Notes under the pieces: generated by a model
Seen by the model: the letters and a program-made list of their open reading frames with translations, nothing else
Told to the model about the DNA's origin: nothing
The model's database searches: none
Made by a program: the position numbers and the translations under genes
Part shown: piece by piece, positions 8,120 through 15,288 of the stretch
How the letters are laid out: each line of letters begins with the position of its first letter
Position numbering within the stretch: the stretch's first letter is position 1
Origin: Desulfuromonadaceae bacterium
GTDB lineage: Bacteria; Desulfobacterota; Desulfuromonadia; Desulfuromonadales; SZUA-540
Assembly: GCA_003250235.1 (NCBI GenBank)
Contig: QKGY01000383.1
Coordinates: forward strand, 1-17,046
DNA length: 17,046 nucleotides
Reading direction: 5' to 3'

Positions 8120-8173
8120 GGCGTGTCCTTCCGTCCGGTCGCCGGAATGTCACCGGCCGTTTCCTCTACGCCC

Positions 8174-8202
8174 ATTATACAAAGCAAATCGCCCCTCGAC
8201 AC
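8174..8202 (-). promoter_or_regulatory. Possible promoter of the metallo-hydrolase gene
   Basis: The minus strand carries a perfect TATAAT at 8179-8174, about 55 bases upstream of the ATG at 8119. The hexamer 17 bases further up is GTGTCG, a poor -35. The perfect -10 in a divergent intergenic region makes it the best candidate there. Confidence 0.4.
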
Positions 8203-8230
8203 GGGCGACGCACAAATGGATGCTTGAGTT

Positions 8231-8259
8231 TTGTCCCCGTCGTGTTAAATAGGTAGAAT
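8231..8259 (+). promoter_or_regulatory. Probable promoter of the AspT-like transporter gene
   Basis: TTGTCC (8231-8236, four of six consensus positions) and TAGAAT (8254-8259, five of six) are 17 bases apart. The predicted start of transcription, near 8266, leaves a leader of about 38 bases before ATG 8304. Confidence 0.45.
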
Positions 8260-8303
8260 TCGGTGCAAACAGGCGATTCCCAACCCTCCCTTTCAGGGGT
8301 TCC

Positions 8304-9902
8304 ATGCAACTGCTTCACAATCCCATTTTTCTTCTTCTTGTCATCATCCTGCTGGGTGAAGCGCTGGGCCAGGTCCGGCTCAAGGCGTTTTCTCTCGGTT
8401 CCTCGGCGATTATTTTTGTAGCTCTTGTTTTCGGGCATTACGGCCTGACGCTGCCCGGCGAGTTCCAGACCCTGGGGTTGGCCCTGTTCATTTATTCGGT
8501 GGGGTTGCAGGCCGGTCCCGGCTTTCTGTCATCGTTCCGACGTCAGGGGATGAAACTCTCTCTGGGGGCCCTGGTCATGGTCCTCTCGGGTTTCCTGACC
8601 ACCCTGGCCTGTTGCTGGCTGTTCCGTTTTGATGCCGACATTGGCGCCGGCCTGTTTTCCGGAGCGCTGACCAGCACCCCCGGTCTGGCTGTGGCGGTCG
8701 AGGCGGTGGCCAAAAGCCGGGCCCCGGCGGCCTACGGATTGACGTACTGCTTCGGGGTGGTCGGGGTGATCCTGTTTATCAAACTCCTGCCGAGGGTGCT
8801 TCGCGTGGATATTGCCGCCGAGGAGGAAGCGCTGAATCGCGAAGTGACGGAAAACTATCCCCCTTTCTCCGTCCACCATATTGAGGTGACCAATCCCAAT
8901 CTTTTCGACAAGGCGGTCCGGGACATCTTCCTCAAGGACATTGCCCCGGTGGTGATTACCCGAATGTTGCGCAAAGGGGCTTCGGAGCCGATTCTGGTAT
9001 TCGGCGATACGATTCTTCGTCAGGGCGACCGCTTGCGTATCGCCGGGCGGGAAAAGGATCTGCAGAGGGCCGAACTGTTTCTGGGCCGTTCCATCGACGA
9101 GGAGATCGCCTTCAACCGGGGACTGACGAAGAAGAATATCGTCGTTTCGAAAAGCGAGGCCGTAGGGCACAGCCTGGGTTCGCTCAATCTGGCCGTCGTC
9201 TTTAACGTGCAGGTCACCCGGATTACCCGCAACGGCATCGACCTGCCGGCAGCCGGTCATTCCCGTCTGCACCTCGGCGACGTGCTGCACGTGGTCGGAG
9301 ACGAGAACTCCCTGCACAATGTGACCCGGATGTTGGGCAACGACAGCCGGGAACTGTACCGCATCAATCTCCTGCCCATTCTTCTGGGTCTGCTTGCCGG
9401 GTTTTTGATCGGCGAGATCCCTCTTTATCTGCCGGGAATCGGATTTTTTACCTTGGGGACGACCGGAGGTGTTCTTCTGGCGGGTCTCGTGCTGAGTCGT
9501 CTGTACAAAACCGGTCCCATCCTCTGGGAAATCCCCGCGACGGCAAACCGCTTTATCCGCGAGCTGGGGCTGGTGTTTTTTCTGGCGGCAGTCGGCACCC
9601 ATACCGGAGAGACCATTCTGCATACCCTGGCGCAGCAGGGGATCCCTCTGCTGATTTCCGGTGTGCTTGTCACCTCGGCTCCCCTGGTCATCAGCCTGGT
9701 GGTGTGCCGGTATCTCCTTCGCATCCGCTTTCTTCGCCTGCTCGGCGTTCTTACCGGGGGGATGACGAGTACGCCGGGGCTTGTATCCGCATCTTCCCTG
9801 TCGGACACCCCTTATGCTGCGGCAGCTTATGCCACGGTTTATCCCGTGGCTCTGATCGGCATGATCCTGCTGACCAAGATACTGATTCTGGTTGTGCGCT
9901 GA
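8304..9902 (+). CDS. AspT/YidE-type putative transporter of the AAE family with two RCK_C domains
   Basis: 532 residues. ATG 8304 follows CAGGGG with suitable spacing. The layout is an N-terminal membrane half (residues about 5-165), two soluble RCK_C/TrkA-C-like domains (about 185-262 and 270-346, the latter with HLGDVLHVVGDE), and a C-terminal membrane half (about 353-531). The same motif, TSTPGL, appears once per membrane half at residues 123-128 and 488-493, which marks the internal duplication of the family. The Aspartate:Alanine Exchanger family includes AspT, which trades aspartate for alanine; YidE and YbjL members remain uncharacterised. The RCK_C domains suggest gating by a small ligand. 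The gene is monocistronic by position: it has its own promoter and ends facing a convergent gene. Confidence 0.88.
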   Translation: MQLLHNPIFLLLVIILLGEALGQVRLKAFSLGSSAIIFVALVFGHYGLTLPGEFQTLGLALFIYSVGLQAGPGFLSSFRRQGMKLSLGALVMVLSGFLTTLACCWLFRFDADIGAGLFSGALTSTPGLAVAVEAVAKSRAPAAYGLTYCFGVVGVILFIKLLPRVLRVDIAAEEEALNREVTENYPPFSVHHIEVTNPNLFDKAVRDIFLKDIAPVVITRMLRKGASEPILVFGDTILRQGDRLRIAGREKDLQRAELFLGRSIDEEIAFNRGLTKKNIVVSKSEAVGHSLGSLNLAVVFNVQVTRITRNGIDLPAAGHSRLHLGDVLHVVGDENSLHNVTRMLGNDSRELYRINLLPILLGLLAGFLIGEIPLYLPGIGFFTLGTTGGVLLAGLVLSRLYKTGPILWEIPATANRFIRELGLVFFLAAVGTHTGETILHTLAQQGIPLLISGVLVTSAPLVISLVVCRYLLRIRFLRLLGVLTGGMTSTPGLVSASSLSDTPYAAAAYATVYPVALIGMILLTKILILVVR

Positions 9903-9906
9903 AAAC

Positions 9907-9936
9907 GGGGAGAGAGGCAGATACCCCCCTCTCCCC
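9907..9936. terminator. Stem-loop between convergent genes
   Basis: GGGGAGAG (9907-9914) pairs with CTCTCCCC (9929-9936) across a 14-base loop that can pair further through GG and CC. It begins five bases after the AspT-like stop and precedes the end of the convergent gene at 9951. A T tract is lacking on both sides, so termination efficiency is uncertain. Confidence 0.45.
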
Positions 9937-9950
9937 ATAGGCACGAAAAC

Positions 9951-10588
9951 TCAGCACTTCAGATAGAGGCAGAACAGGGTAAGAATGTTCTCCTGTGTTG
10001 TGAGACTGGCGTCGGTAATAACCTGCAGGTTGTTGCTCTGAATGATCTGCGTCGCCAGGATGCGATCGGCCATGGTGCCGATATTGTCGGCCATCAGCAG
10101 AATCTTGTCGGCCATTTCCAGGATGCGATCGGCCATGGTGCCGATGTCGTCCGAGAGGCGCAGCATGGCCATCAGGGAGGATTCCAGCACCGAGAGCGAG
10201 GTGATGGGCGCCAGCACGATGATGGTTTCCGAAAGGGAAAGCATCGGGAGGTCAGCGACGCACTGAGGGTGGCCAGGTTCTGAAGGGCGAGCAGCGATTC
10301 GCTGGCCAGGGTGATGGTGGCCGTGTTGTTGGCCATGGTGTCGTAGAGGGCCATGACGCTGTTCTGGTAGGTGGTGACTGAGGATTCCAGAGCCGAGAGC
10401 TGGTTGAGCATCGTGAAGGATGTCAGGGTGATTTGGGACATGCTGACCAGCAGGGTGTTGCCGGAGGCCACCAAGTCGTTCAGGGCCGAGGTGTAGATAT
10501 CCGACGCCTGAGCGCGCAGAGGCTGGGTCACGCTGAGGGCCAGAACGAGGATGCTGCAGAGGGTGATGCGACAGAGCGCTGTTTTCAT
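9951..10588 (-). pseudogene. Frameshifted gene for an exported protein with MADxIxx heptad repeats
   Basis: ATG 10588-10586 is preceded by a textbook AAGGAGG. The first 110 residues read MKTALCRITL and onward in one frame, with a clear signal peptide probably cut after RAQA (residue 28). That frame then runs into unrelated sequence and stops at 10172. A second frame, entered near 10256, continues coherently with DLPMLSLSETIIVLAPITS and ends at TGA 9953-9951. The total of 638 bases is one short of a multiple of three, so a single missing base near 10245-10262 explains the break and would restore about 212 residues. The C-terminal half contains consecutive heptads MADRILE, MADKILL, MADNIGT and MADRILA, an amphipathic helix. 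I recall similar MADRI-type repeats in uncharacterised proteobacterial proteins. Periplasmic location is inferred; function is unknown. Sequencing error is as likely as true inactivation. Confidence 0.75.
10055..10145 (-). repeat. 28-bp direct repeats encoding the MADRIL heptads
   Basis: Two perfect 28-bp copies lie at 10055-10082 and 10118-10145, starts 63 bases apart, which is 21 codons or three heptads. Between them sit less conserved heptads (MADKILL and MADNIGT). The array lies within the second reading frame of the exported protein gene. Confidence 0.85.
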
Positions 10589-10638
10589 GGGAACCTCCTT
10601 GGAGTGATGGGATGGGAAAAAGAACCATACATTGGTGA

Positions 10639-10666
10639 ATTTTAATATTTTGACGCCTTCTGTCAA
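10639..10666 (-). promoter_or_regulatory. Promoter of the heptad-repeat gene
   Basis: On the minus strand a perfect TTGACA (complement of 10661-10666) is followed after 16 bases by TAAAAT (complement of 10639-10644), five of six consensus positions. The predicted start of transcription, near 10632, gives a leader of about 44 bases. This is one of the best sigma-70-type promoters in the window. Confidence 0.6.
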
Positions 10667-10756
10667 TACCGATTGCCGTCAGTGGCCTCTGGAATGTTGT
10701 CCAAGCTGCGAGAATGGCTGACTGGGGAAAAGAGAAGAACGAGAGGTGAGGTGTTC

Positions 10757-11995
10757 ATGATGACCCGGATTGGGCAGTTGTCGCGCGTTTTTATCCCCTT
10801 TGCCCTTGGATATTTTCTTTCCTACGTCTATCGCGTGGTCAATGCCGTAATCGCTCCGAACTTGGTGACGGACCTGGGCCTGGACCCGGCGGGGCTGGGC
10901 CTTCTGACGTCGGCCTATTTTCTGACTTTTGCCAGTTTTCAGTTACCCCTCGGGGTGCTGCTTGATCGTTATGGACCACGACGGGTCGAAGCGGGTCTGC
11001 TTCTGTTTGCTGCTCTGGGGGCTTTTGTCTTCTCGGTCTCCGATTCTCTGGCCATGCTGGTGGTGGGACGGGCGTTGATCGGTTTCGGCGTTTCTGCCTG
11101 CCTGATGGCCGCATTCAAGGCCTTCGTGCAGTGGTTTCCGGTGGACCGCCTTCCTCTGGTCAACGGGATGCAGATGGCCGCCGGCGGCCTTGGGGCCCTT
11201 TTTGCGACGGCACCGGTCGAAGTAGCCCTGCGGTTTATGGATTGGAGGGGATTGTTCGCCGGCCTGGCGGCGCTGACCCTTCTGGTGGCATCGGTGGTTT
11301 ACTGGGTCGTTCCCGAGCATGCCGGTAGCCGTCACCCTGAGACGCTGTCCGAGCAGGTTAAGGGCATCCGGCAGATTCTGGGCAGCCGGGTGTTCTGGCG
11401 GATCGCCCCCTGGACGATTGCTTCTCAGGCGGTTTTCCTGTCCGTACAGGGATTGTGGTCGGGACCCTGGCTGCGGGATGTGGCAGGATACGGGCGAATG
11501 GAGGTTGCCGATACGCTGTTGCTGATTGCTGTGGCGATGATTGCCGGTTTCCTTTCCCTCGGGGCTCTGGCCGAATTTTTAAGCCGTCACGGGATCCGAC
11601 CGATCGTGGTGGCGGGCGCCGGCATGACCCTGTTCATGCTGGTTCAGGGGCTGCTGGTGTTTCAGGTGGTGTCCCTGACCGTGCCTCTGTGGGTGCTTTT
11701 CGGGTTTTTCGGGACAACGAACATCCTGCCCTATGCGGTTCTTTCCCAGTCGTTTCCTGCCCATCTGGCCGGAAGAGCCAACACGGGATTAAACGTTTTC
11801 GTTTTTCTGGCGGCATTCGGCGGACAATGGGGAATCGGCGCGATTATTGACCAGTGGCCACCCGTGACAGGCGGTTTTTATGATCCGCAGGCCTATCAGG
11901 CCGCTTTTGCTCTTATGCTGGGGTTGCAGATCTTGGCTGCGATCTGGTTTCTCATCTCGGGAGAGAAGAAAATCCGGGGAGCAGTCGGCAGTTAA
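10757..11995 (+). CDS. Major facilitator superfamily transporter
   Basis: 412 residues from ATG 10757; a second ATG follows at 10760. GAGGTGAGG at 10743-10751 supports this start over upstream in-frame codons at 10673 and 10694, which lack a binding site. The protein shows twelve membrane segments. MFS motif A is GVLLDRYGPRR (residues 66-76), between helices two and three, and the first helix region reads FALGYFLSYVYRVVNAV. The central loop follows VVPEHAGS. The closest groups I know are proton-linked importers or exporters annotated only as MFS. The substrate cannot be read from the sequence. It stands alone between a divergent frameshifted gene and the TRAP binding-protein gene 150 bases downstream. 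Confidence 0.88.
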   Translation: MMTRIGQLSRVFIPFALGYFLSYVYRVVNAVIAPNLVTDLGLDPAGLGLLTSAYFLTFASFQLPLGVLLDRYGPRRVEAGLLLFAALGAFVFSVSDSLAMLVVGRALIGFGVSACLMAAFKAFVQWFPVDRLPLVNGMQMAAGGLGALFATAPVEVALRFMDWRGLFAGLAALTLLVASVVYWVVPEHAGSRHPETLSEQVKGIRQILGSRVFWRIAPWTIASQAVFLSVQGLWSGPWLRDVAGYGRMEVADTLLLIAVAMIAGFLSLGALAEFLSRHGIRPIVVAGAGMTLFMLVQGLLVFQVVSLTVPLWVLFGFFGTTNILPYAVLSQSFPAHLAGRANTGLNVFVFLAAFGGQWGIGAIIDQWPPVTGGFYDPQAYQAAFALMLGLQILAAIWFLISGEKKIRGAVGS

Positions 11996-12051
11996 TAAAA
12001 CAATGTTACCTAGTAATGGCCTATAGTTACCAGGAGACGCCGAATAACAAA

Positions 12052-12080
12052 TTGACAATCCTAGAATGGCGTATTAATTT
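12052..12080 (+). promoter_or_regulatory. Probable promoter of the TRAP binding-protein gene
   Basis: A perfect TTGACA at 12052-12057 is followed 17 bases later by TAATTT (12075-12080), a weak -10. The same arrangement, TTGACA, 17 bases, TAATGT, precedes dctQ on the other strand. Upstream, GTTACC occurs at 12005-12010 and 12026-12031, 21 bases or two helical turns apart, a possible activator site. Confidence 0.45.
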
Positions 12081-12145
12081 TTTAGAACTTTGTATGAAAG
12101 ACCTGTGGTCCTTAAACGATTGACGTGATCCGAAAGGAGGATGGC

Positions 12146-13264
12146 ATGGCCGACAACGAAAGACGCGATTTTCTGAAAAAGGCAGGTGCGGTCACCGCCG
12201 CAGCGGTGGGCAGTGGGCTGGTTTTTGGCTGTAGCCAGGAGAAAAAAGGCGAAGCTCCGGCAGTTGTTACCAAGAAGACCTATGAGTGGAAAATGGTAAC
12301 CACCTGGCCCCCCCACTTTCCCGTGTTGGGGGAAGGGGCCGACAAACTGGCGGAAATGATCACCACCATGTCGGACGGCCAGCTGAAAGTTCAGGTTTAC
12401 GGTGGCGGCGAGCTGGTTCCCCCTCTCGAAGTCTTTGACGCCGTCAGCCAGGGAACGGCGGAAATGGGGCATGGCGCCGCCTATTACTGGGCCGGAAAAG
12501 CCCCGGCCGCCCAGTTCTTCGCTGCGGTTCCCTTCGGCATGAATGCCCAGCAGATGAACGCCTGGATCTATACCGGCGGTGGCATGGAGCTGTGGGAAGA
12601 GGTGTATGCCCCCTTCAACCTCAAGCCGATGCCGGCCGGCAATACCGGTGTCCAGATGGGGGGCTGGTTCAACCGTGAGATCAAGAGCATTGCCGACTTC
12701 CAGGGGCTGAAGATGCGTATCCCGGGGCTTGGCGGCAAGGTTCTGGCCAAAGCGGGCGGAACGGCTATCCTCTCTGCCGGAGGCGAGATCTACACCAACC
12801 TGGAGCGCGGGGTCATCGACGCCACCGAGTGGGTCGGCCCTTACAACGATTACAAGATGGGATTCTACAAGGTTGCCAAGTACTACTACTATCCGGGCTG
12901 GCACGAGCCCGGCACCGTGCTGGAGACCTTCGTCAACAAGCAGGCTTTCGAAGCCCTGCCCAAGAACCTTCAGGATATTGTCACGACGGCTGCCATGGCC
13001 TGTAACCTGTGGATGCTCTGCGAGTCGGAGACCAAGAACAATTTCTACCTGCAGAAAATGATCAAGGAAGAAGGGGTCCAGTTGCGTAAGTTCCCCGATG
13101 ACGTTATCAAGCAACTGCGGGTTTATTCGAAGGAAGTTCTGGACGAAGTGGCTGCCAGCGACCCAATGAGCAAAAAAGTATACGATCATTTCCTTAAATA
13201 TCAGGCCGATGCCCAGCAGTGGGCCAAAATCTCCGAGTTGGCCTACGCATCGCTGCCGGATTAG
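12146..13264 (+). CDS. dctP: TRAP transporter substrate-binding lipoprotein, DctP/TakP-like
   Basis: 372 residues. AAAGGAGG at 12133-12140 fixes ATG 12146 over the longer frame from 12125. The N-terminus has a twin-arginine motif (ERRDFLKK, Arg6-Arg7), a hydrophobic core, and Cys29 in VFGC, consistent with a Tat-exported lipoprotein. The mature part matches the TakP branch of DctP proteins: MVTTWPPHFPV, GAAYYWAGKAPA, GLKMRIPG with the conserved ligand-binding Arg191, EWVGPYND, and YYYYPGWHEPG. Characterised relatives bind alpha-keto acids or lactate, so a small organic acid is likely, though the exact ligand is inference. Its membrane partners, DctQ and DctM, lie next door but on the opposite strand, converging at the terminator at 13285. 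That is unlike the usual co-directional P-Q-M arrangement. Confidence 0.92.
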   Translation: MADNERRDFLKKAGAVTAAAVGSGLVFGCSQEKKGEAPAVVTKKTYEWKMVTTWPPHFPVLGEGADKLAEMITTMSDGQLKVQVYGGGELVPPLEVFDAVSQGTAEMGHGAAYYWAGKAPAAQFFAAVPFGMNAQQMNAWIYTGGGMELWEEVYAPFNLKPMPAGNTGVQMGGWFNREIKSIADFQGLKMRIPGLGGKVLAKAGGTAILSAGGEIYTNLERGVIDATEWVGPYNDYKMGFYKVAKYYYYPGWHEPGTVLETFVNKQAFEALPKNLQDIVTTAAMACNLWMLCESETKNNFYLQKMIKEEGVQLRKFPDDVIKQLRVYSKEVLDEVAASDPMSKKVYDHFLKYQADAQQWAKISELAYASLPD

Positions 13265-13284
13265 TACAACGGCCGAAACGAGAC

Positions 13285-13318
13285 AAAAAAAGGCCCGCCG
13301 ATTGGCGGGCCTTTTTTT
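13285..13318. terminator. Symmetric bidirectional terminator between dctP and dctM
   Basis: GGCCCGCC (13292-13299) and GGCGGGCC (13304-13311) form a perfect eight-base-pair GC stem with loop GATT. Seven A precede it (13285-13291) and seven T follow it (13312-13318), so it can terminate both converging transcripts. Confidence 0.95.
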
Positions 13319-13340
13319 ATGCGGCGAATCACATTTAGGA

Positions 13341-14625
13341 TCAGGGCTTGCTGGCCATGAACTTGGGTAGCCAGGTCACGGTCTCGGGCCAGAAGACAAT
13401 GATCATCAGGGCAACCAGTTGGATGGTGATAAACGGAATGATCCCGCGGTAGATATGGCCGGTTGTCACCTGAGGGGGGGCCACCCCTTTGAGATAGAAC
13501 AGGGAGAAGCCGAAGGGAGGTGTGAGAAACGATGTCTGAAGGTTGACGGCAATGAGAATGCCGATCCACAGCAGGTCAATACCCAGGTGCTGGAAAATCG
13601 GGGCAACCACCGGGACGATGATGAAGGTGATCTCGATGAAATCGATGAAAAATCCGGCGATGAAAATAATCAGCATCACCAGGAACAGAAACATGTGCGG
13701 TCCCATGTTCGACTGAAGAATCATGTGGGTGATGGTGCGGTCGCCGCCCATCCCCCGGAAGACCAGTCCGAAGGCGGTGGCGCCGACCAGCAGGACGAAC
13801 ACCATACAGGTGAGCACGGTGGTGCCTTTCATGGGTCAGCAGGGTAGCGCCAAGCGCTCCGACGGCTGCCGCTTCGGTGGGGGAGGCGATGCCGGCAAAA
13901 ATAGACCCCAGGACGGCCAAGATCAGGAAGGCGGGCAGCAGGAAGGCACGGATGATCCTCTTGACCATGGCCTTGCCCTTGAAGGCATTGAGTTCTTCGA
14001 TGGGCATGGCCGGTGCCGACTCGGGCTTTAACAGCGCGACGATGAGTATCCAGATCACGTAGAGAAAAACCAGGATAATGCCGGGAATGACCGCTCCGAC
14101 GAACATGTCGCCGATGGAAATGTTGAGGACGCTTCCCAAAAGCACCAGCACGATGGAAGGCGGGATGATCTGGCCAAGGGTGCCGGCGGCGCAGATGGTT
14201 CCGGTCGCCAGCTCGGGGGAATATCCCCTCTTGAGCATGGTGGGGAGGCTGAGAAGTCCCATGGTTACCACTGTGGCGCCGACGATGCCGGTCGAGGCGG
14301 CCAGCACGGCACCGACCATGATGACAGATATGGCCAGCCCGCCGCGCATCCGGCCGAACAGCAGGGCCATGGTCTCCAGAAGTTCTTCGGCCAGTCCCGA
14401 TTTTTCAAACATCAGCCCCATATAGACAAACAGGGGTACGGCGATGAGAACGTAGTTGGTCATGGTCCCCCAGATGCGCAGGGGGAGCAGCTGGAAAAAT
14501 CCCAGGCCGAAGGTGAAATAGCCGAAGATCAGGGAGACGCCGCCCAGGGTGAAGGCGACGGGGAAACCAAGCAGCAGCAGCGCGAAGACCGAGGCAAACA
14601 GGATAAAGGGGAGAAACTCAGCCAT
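13341..14625 (-). pseudogene. dctM: TRAP transporter large permease DctM, disrupted by a frame break and probable internal deletion
   Basis: ATG 14625 follows AAGGAGG and overlaps the dctQ stop by eight bases. The first 264 codons read MAEFLPFILF onward through GATVVTMGLLSLPTM, GTLGQIIPPSIVLVLLGS and GIASPTEAAAVGALGATLL, all classic DctM helices and the conserved PPS loop. Near 13832 that frame leaves family sequence. The remainder, MKGTTVLTCMVFVLLVGATA through FIDFIEITFIIVPVVAP and NLQTSFLTPPFGFSLFYLKG to the TGA at 13341, lies in another frame. In that second frame a TGA (13838-13836) stands directly upstream, and no ribosome binding site is seen. From memory of relatives, GALGA and TTxLTxMVF are normally separated by about 13-18 more residues. 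A net loss of 40-55 bases (two more than a multiple of three) is therefore more likely than a single-base error. As written, the permease would be non-functional. Confidence 0.85.
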
Positions 14626-15169
14626 GCCCGACCTCCTTGCCCTTTTCCGCCGAGGCGTCCAGCGGACGCCCCAGCAGGGTCAGCAGGTTACGCAACGCCA
14701 TGGCGACGCCCTGAAGCAGCACGAGAACGAAACCGGCGGTGATGGAGGCCTTGAGCAGATAACGCGCCGGAAGCCCGCCGGGGTCGGGACTGACCTCGCG
14801 GATCACCCAGCTCATCTCCACGAATTTGATGCTGGTCCAGATGACCAGGATGCTGAAAGGGATCAGAAAAATCACGCAGCCGAGCAGGTCGACAATCGCT
14901 TTGTTGCGCGGGTTCATGTGGCTGTAGAAGACATCAACCCGTACGTGGCCATCCTCTTTTAACGTGTAAGCGGCACCGATCAGGAAGATCAGGGCAAATA
15001 TATGCCATTCCATCTCCTGCACGGCGACTTTACTCGAATTGAGCACGTAGCGTGTAAAGACGTCGTAGCAGACGACGAGGACGAGAAGGGTGGAGAACCA
15101 GGATATGACGTAGCCGACCTTCTCGTTCAGGGCATCCGTAAACCGGATGTATGCATGGATCAGTTTCAA
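14618..15169 (-). CDS. dctQ: TRAP transporter small permease DctQ
   Basis: 183 residues with a TTG start at 15169-15167. AAGGGAGG (complement of 15175-15182) stands five bases upstream. The longer frame starting at TTG 15229 is rejected because that TTG is the first half of a TTGACA promoter element and has no binding site. Four membrane helices are visible. The family signature IFLIGAAYTLKEDGHVRVDVF lies near residues 61-81, and EMEWHIFA precedes it. DctQ is the small membrane subunit that pairs with DctM in a sodium- or proton-driven TRAP system. Its stop overlaps the dctM start (14618-14625), which indicates translational coupling. Confidence 0.9.
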   Translation of the reverse strand: MKLIHAYIRFTDALNEKVGYVISWFSTLLVLVVCYDVFTRYVLNSSKVAVQEMEWHIFALIFLIGAAYTLKEDGHVRVDVFYSHMNPRNKAIVDLLGCVIFLIPFSILVIWTSIKFVEMSWVIREVSPDPGGLPARYLLKASITAGFVLVLLQGVAMALRNLLTLLGRPLDASAEKGKEVGHG

Positions 15170-15194
15170 TACGGCCTCCCTTGCTGGATATCGA

Positions 15195-15237
15195 GTGTCA
15201 ACATTAAAATAGGCGTTATACTGTGTCAATATAATAA
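15195..15237. promoter_or_regulatory. Direct repeats in the dctQ/PLD divergent promoter region
   Basis: GTGTCAA occurs at 15195-15201 and 15223-15229, 28 bases apart, and similarity extends into the following AT-rich bases (GTGTCAAYAT). The pair brackets the dctQ -10 and -35 positions, as expected for an operator of a factor that binds successive faces. No regulator gene is nearby, so this is a suggestion. Confidence 0.3.
15201..15229 (-). promoter_or_regulatory. Probable promoter of dctQM
   Basis: On the minus strand a perfect TTGACA (15229-15224) is followed after 17 bases by TAATGT (15206-15201). An alternative -10, TTTAAT, gives a short 15-base spacer. The distance to the dctQ TTG start allows a leader of about 25 bases. 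Confidence 0.5.
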
Positions 15238-15288
15238 CGTTTTATCTCTTTCTGCGAGGAATCCGCGACTCTCTTTGGGGAAAACTCC

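Noticed and set aside
7460..8227. 255-residue open frame on the plus strand
   Set aside because: Antisense to the metallo-hydrolase carrying SHAHMDH and later metal-ligand motifs.
8529..9944. 471-residue open frame on the minus strand
   Set aside because: It is the antisense shadow of the AspT-like gene; low-complexity Gln, His and Gly composition and no recognisable domain.
10055..10145. 28-bp direct repeats considered as a CRISPR remnant
   Set aside because: There are only two copies, the intervening sequence encodes related heptads in frame, and no cas gene is present.
12074..13189. 371-residue open frame on the minus strand
   Set aside because: Antisense to the dctP-like gene, whose signal peptide and family motifs are unambiguous.
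13576..13832. Overlapping frames in dctM read as programmed frameshifting or a split two-subunit permease
   Set aside because: No slippery heptamer is seen at the joint, the second frame has a stop just upstream of its ATG and no binding site, and loop residues seem to be missing. A deletion or assembly error is simpler.
15170..15229. N-terminal extension of DctQ from TTG 15229
   Set aside because: This TTG belongs to a TTGACA promoter hexamer and lacks a binding site, while TTG 15169 has AAGGGAGG at good spacing.
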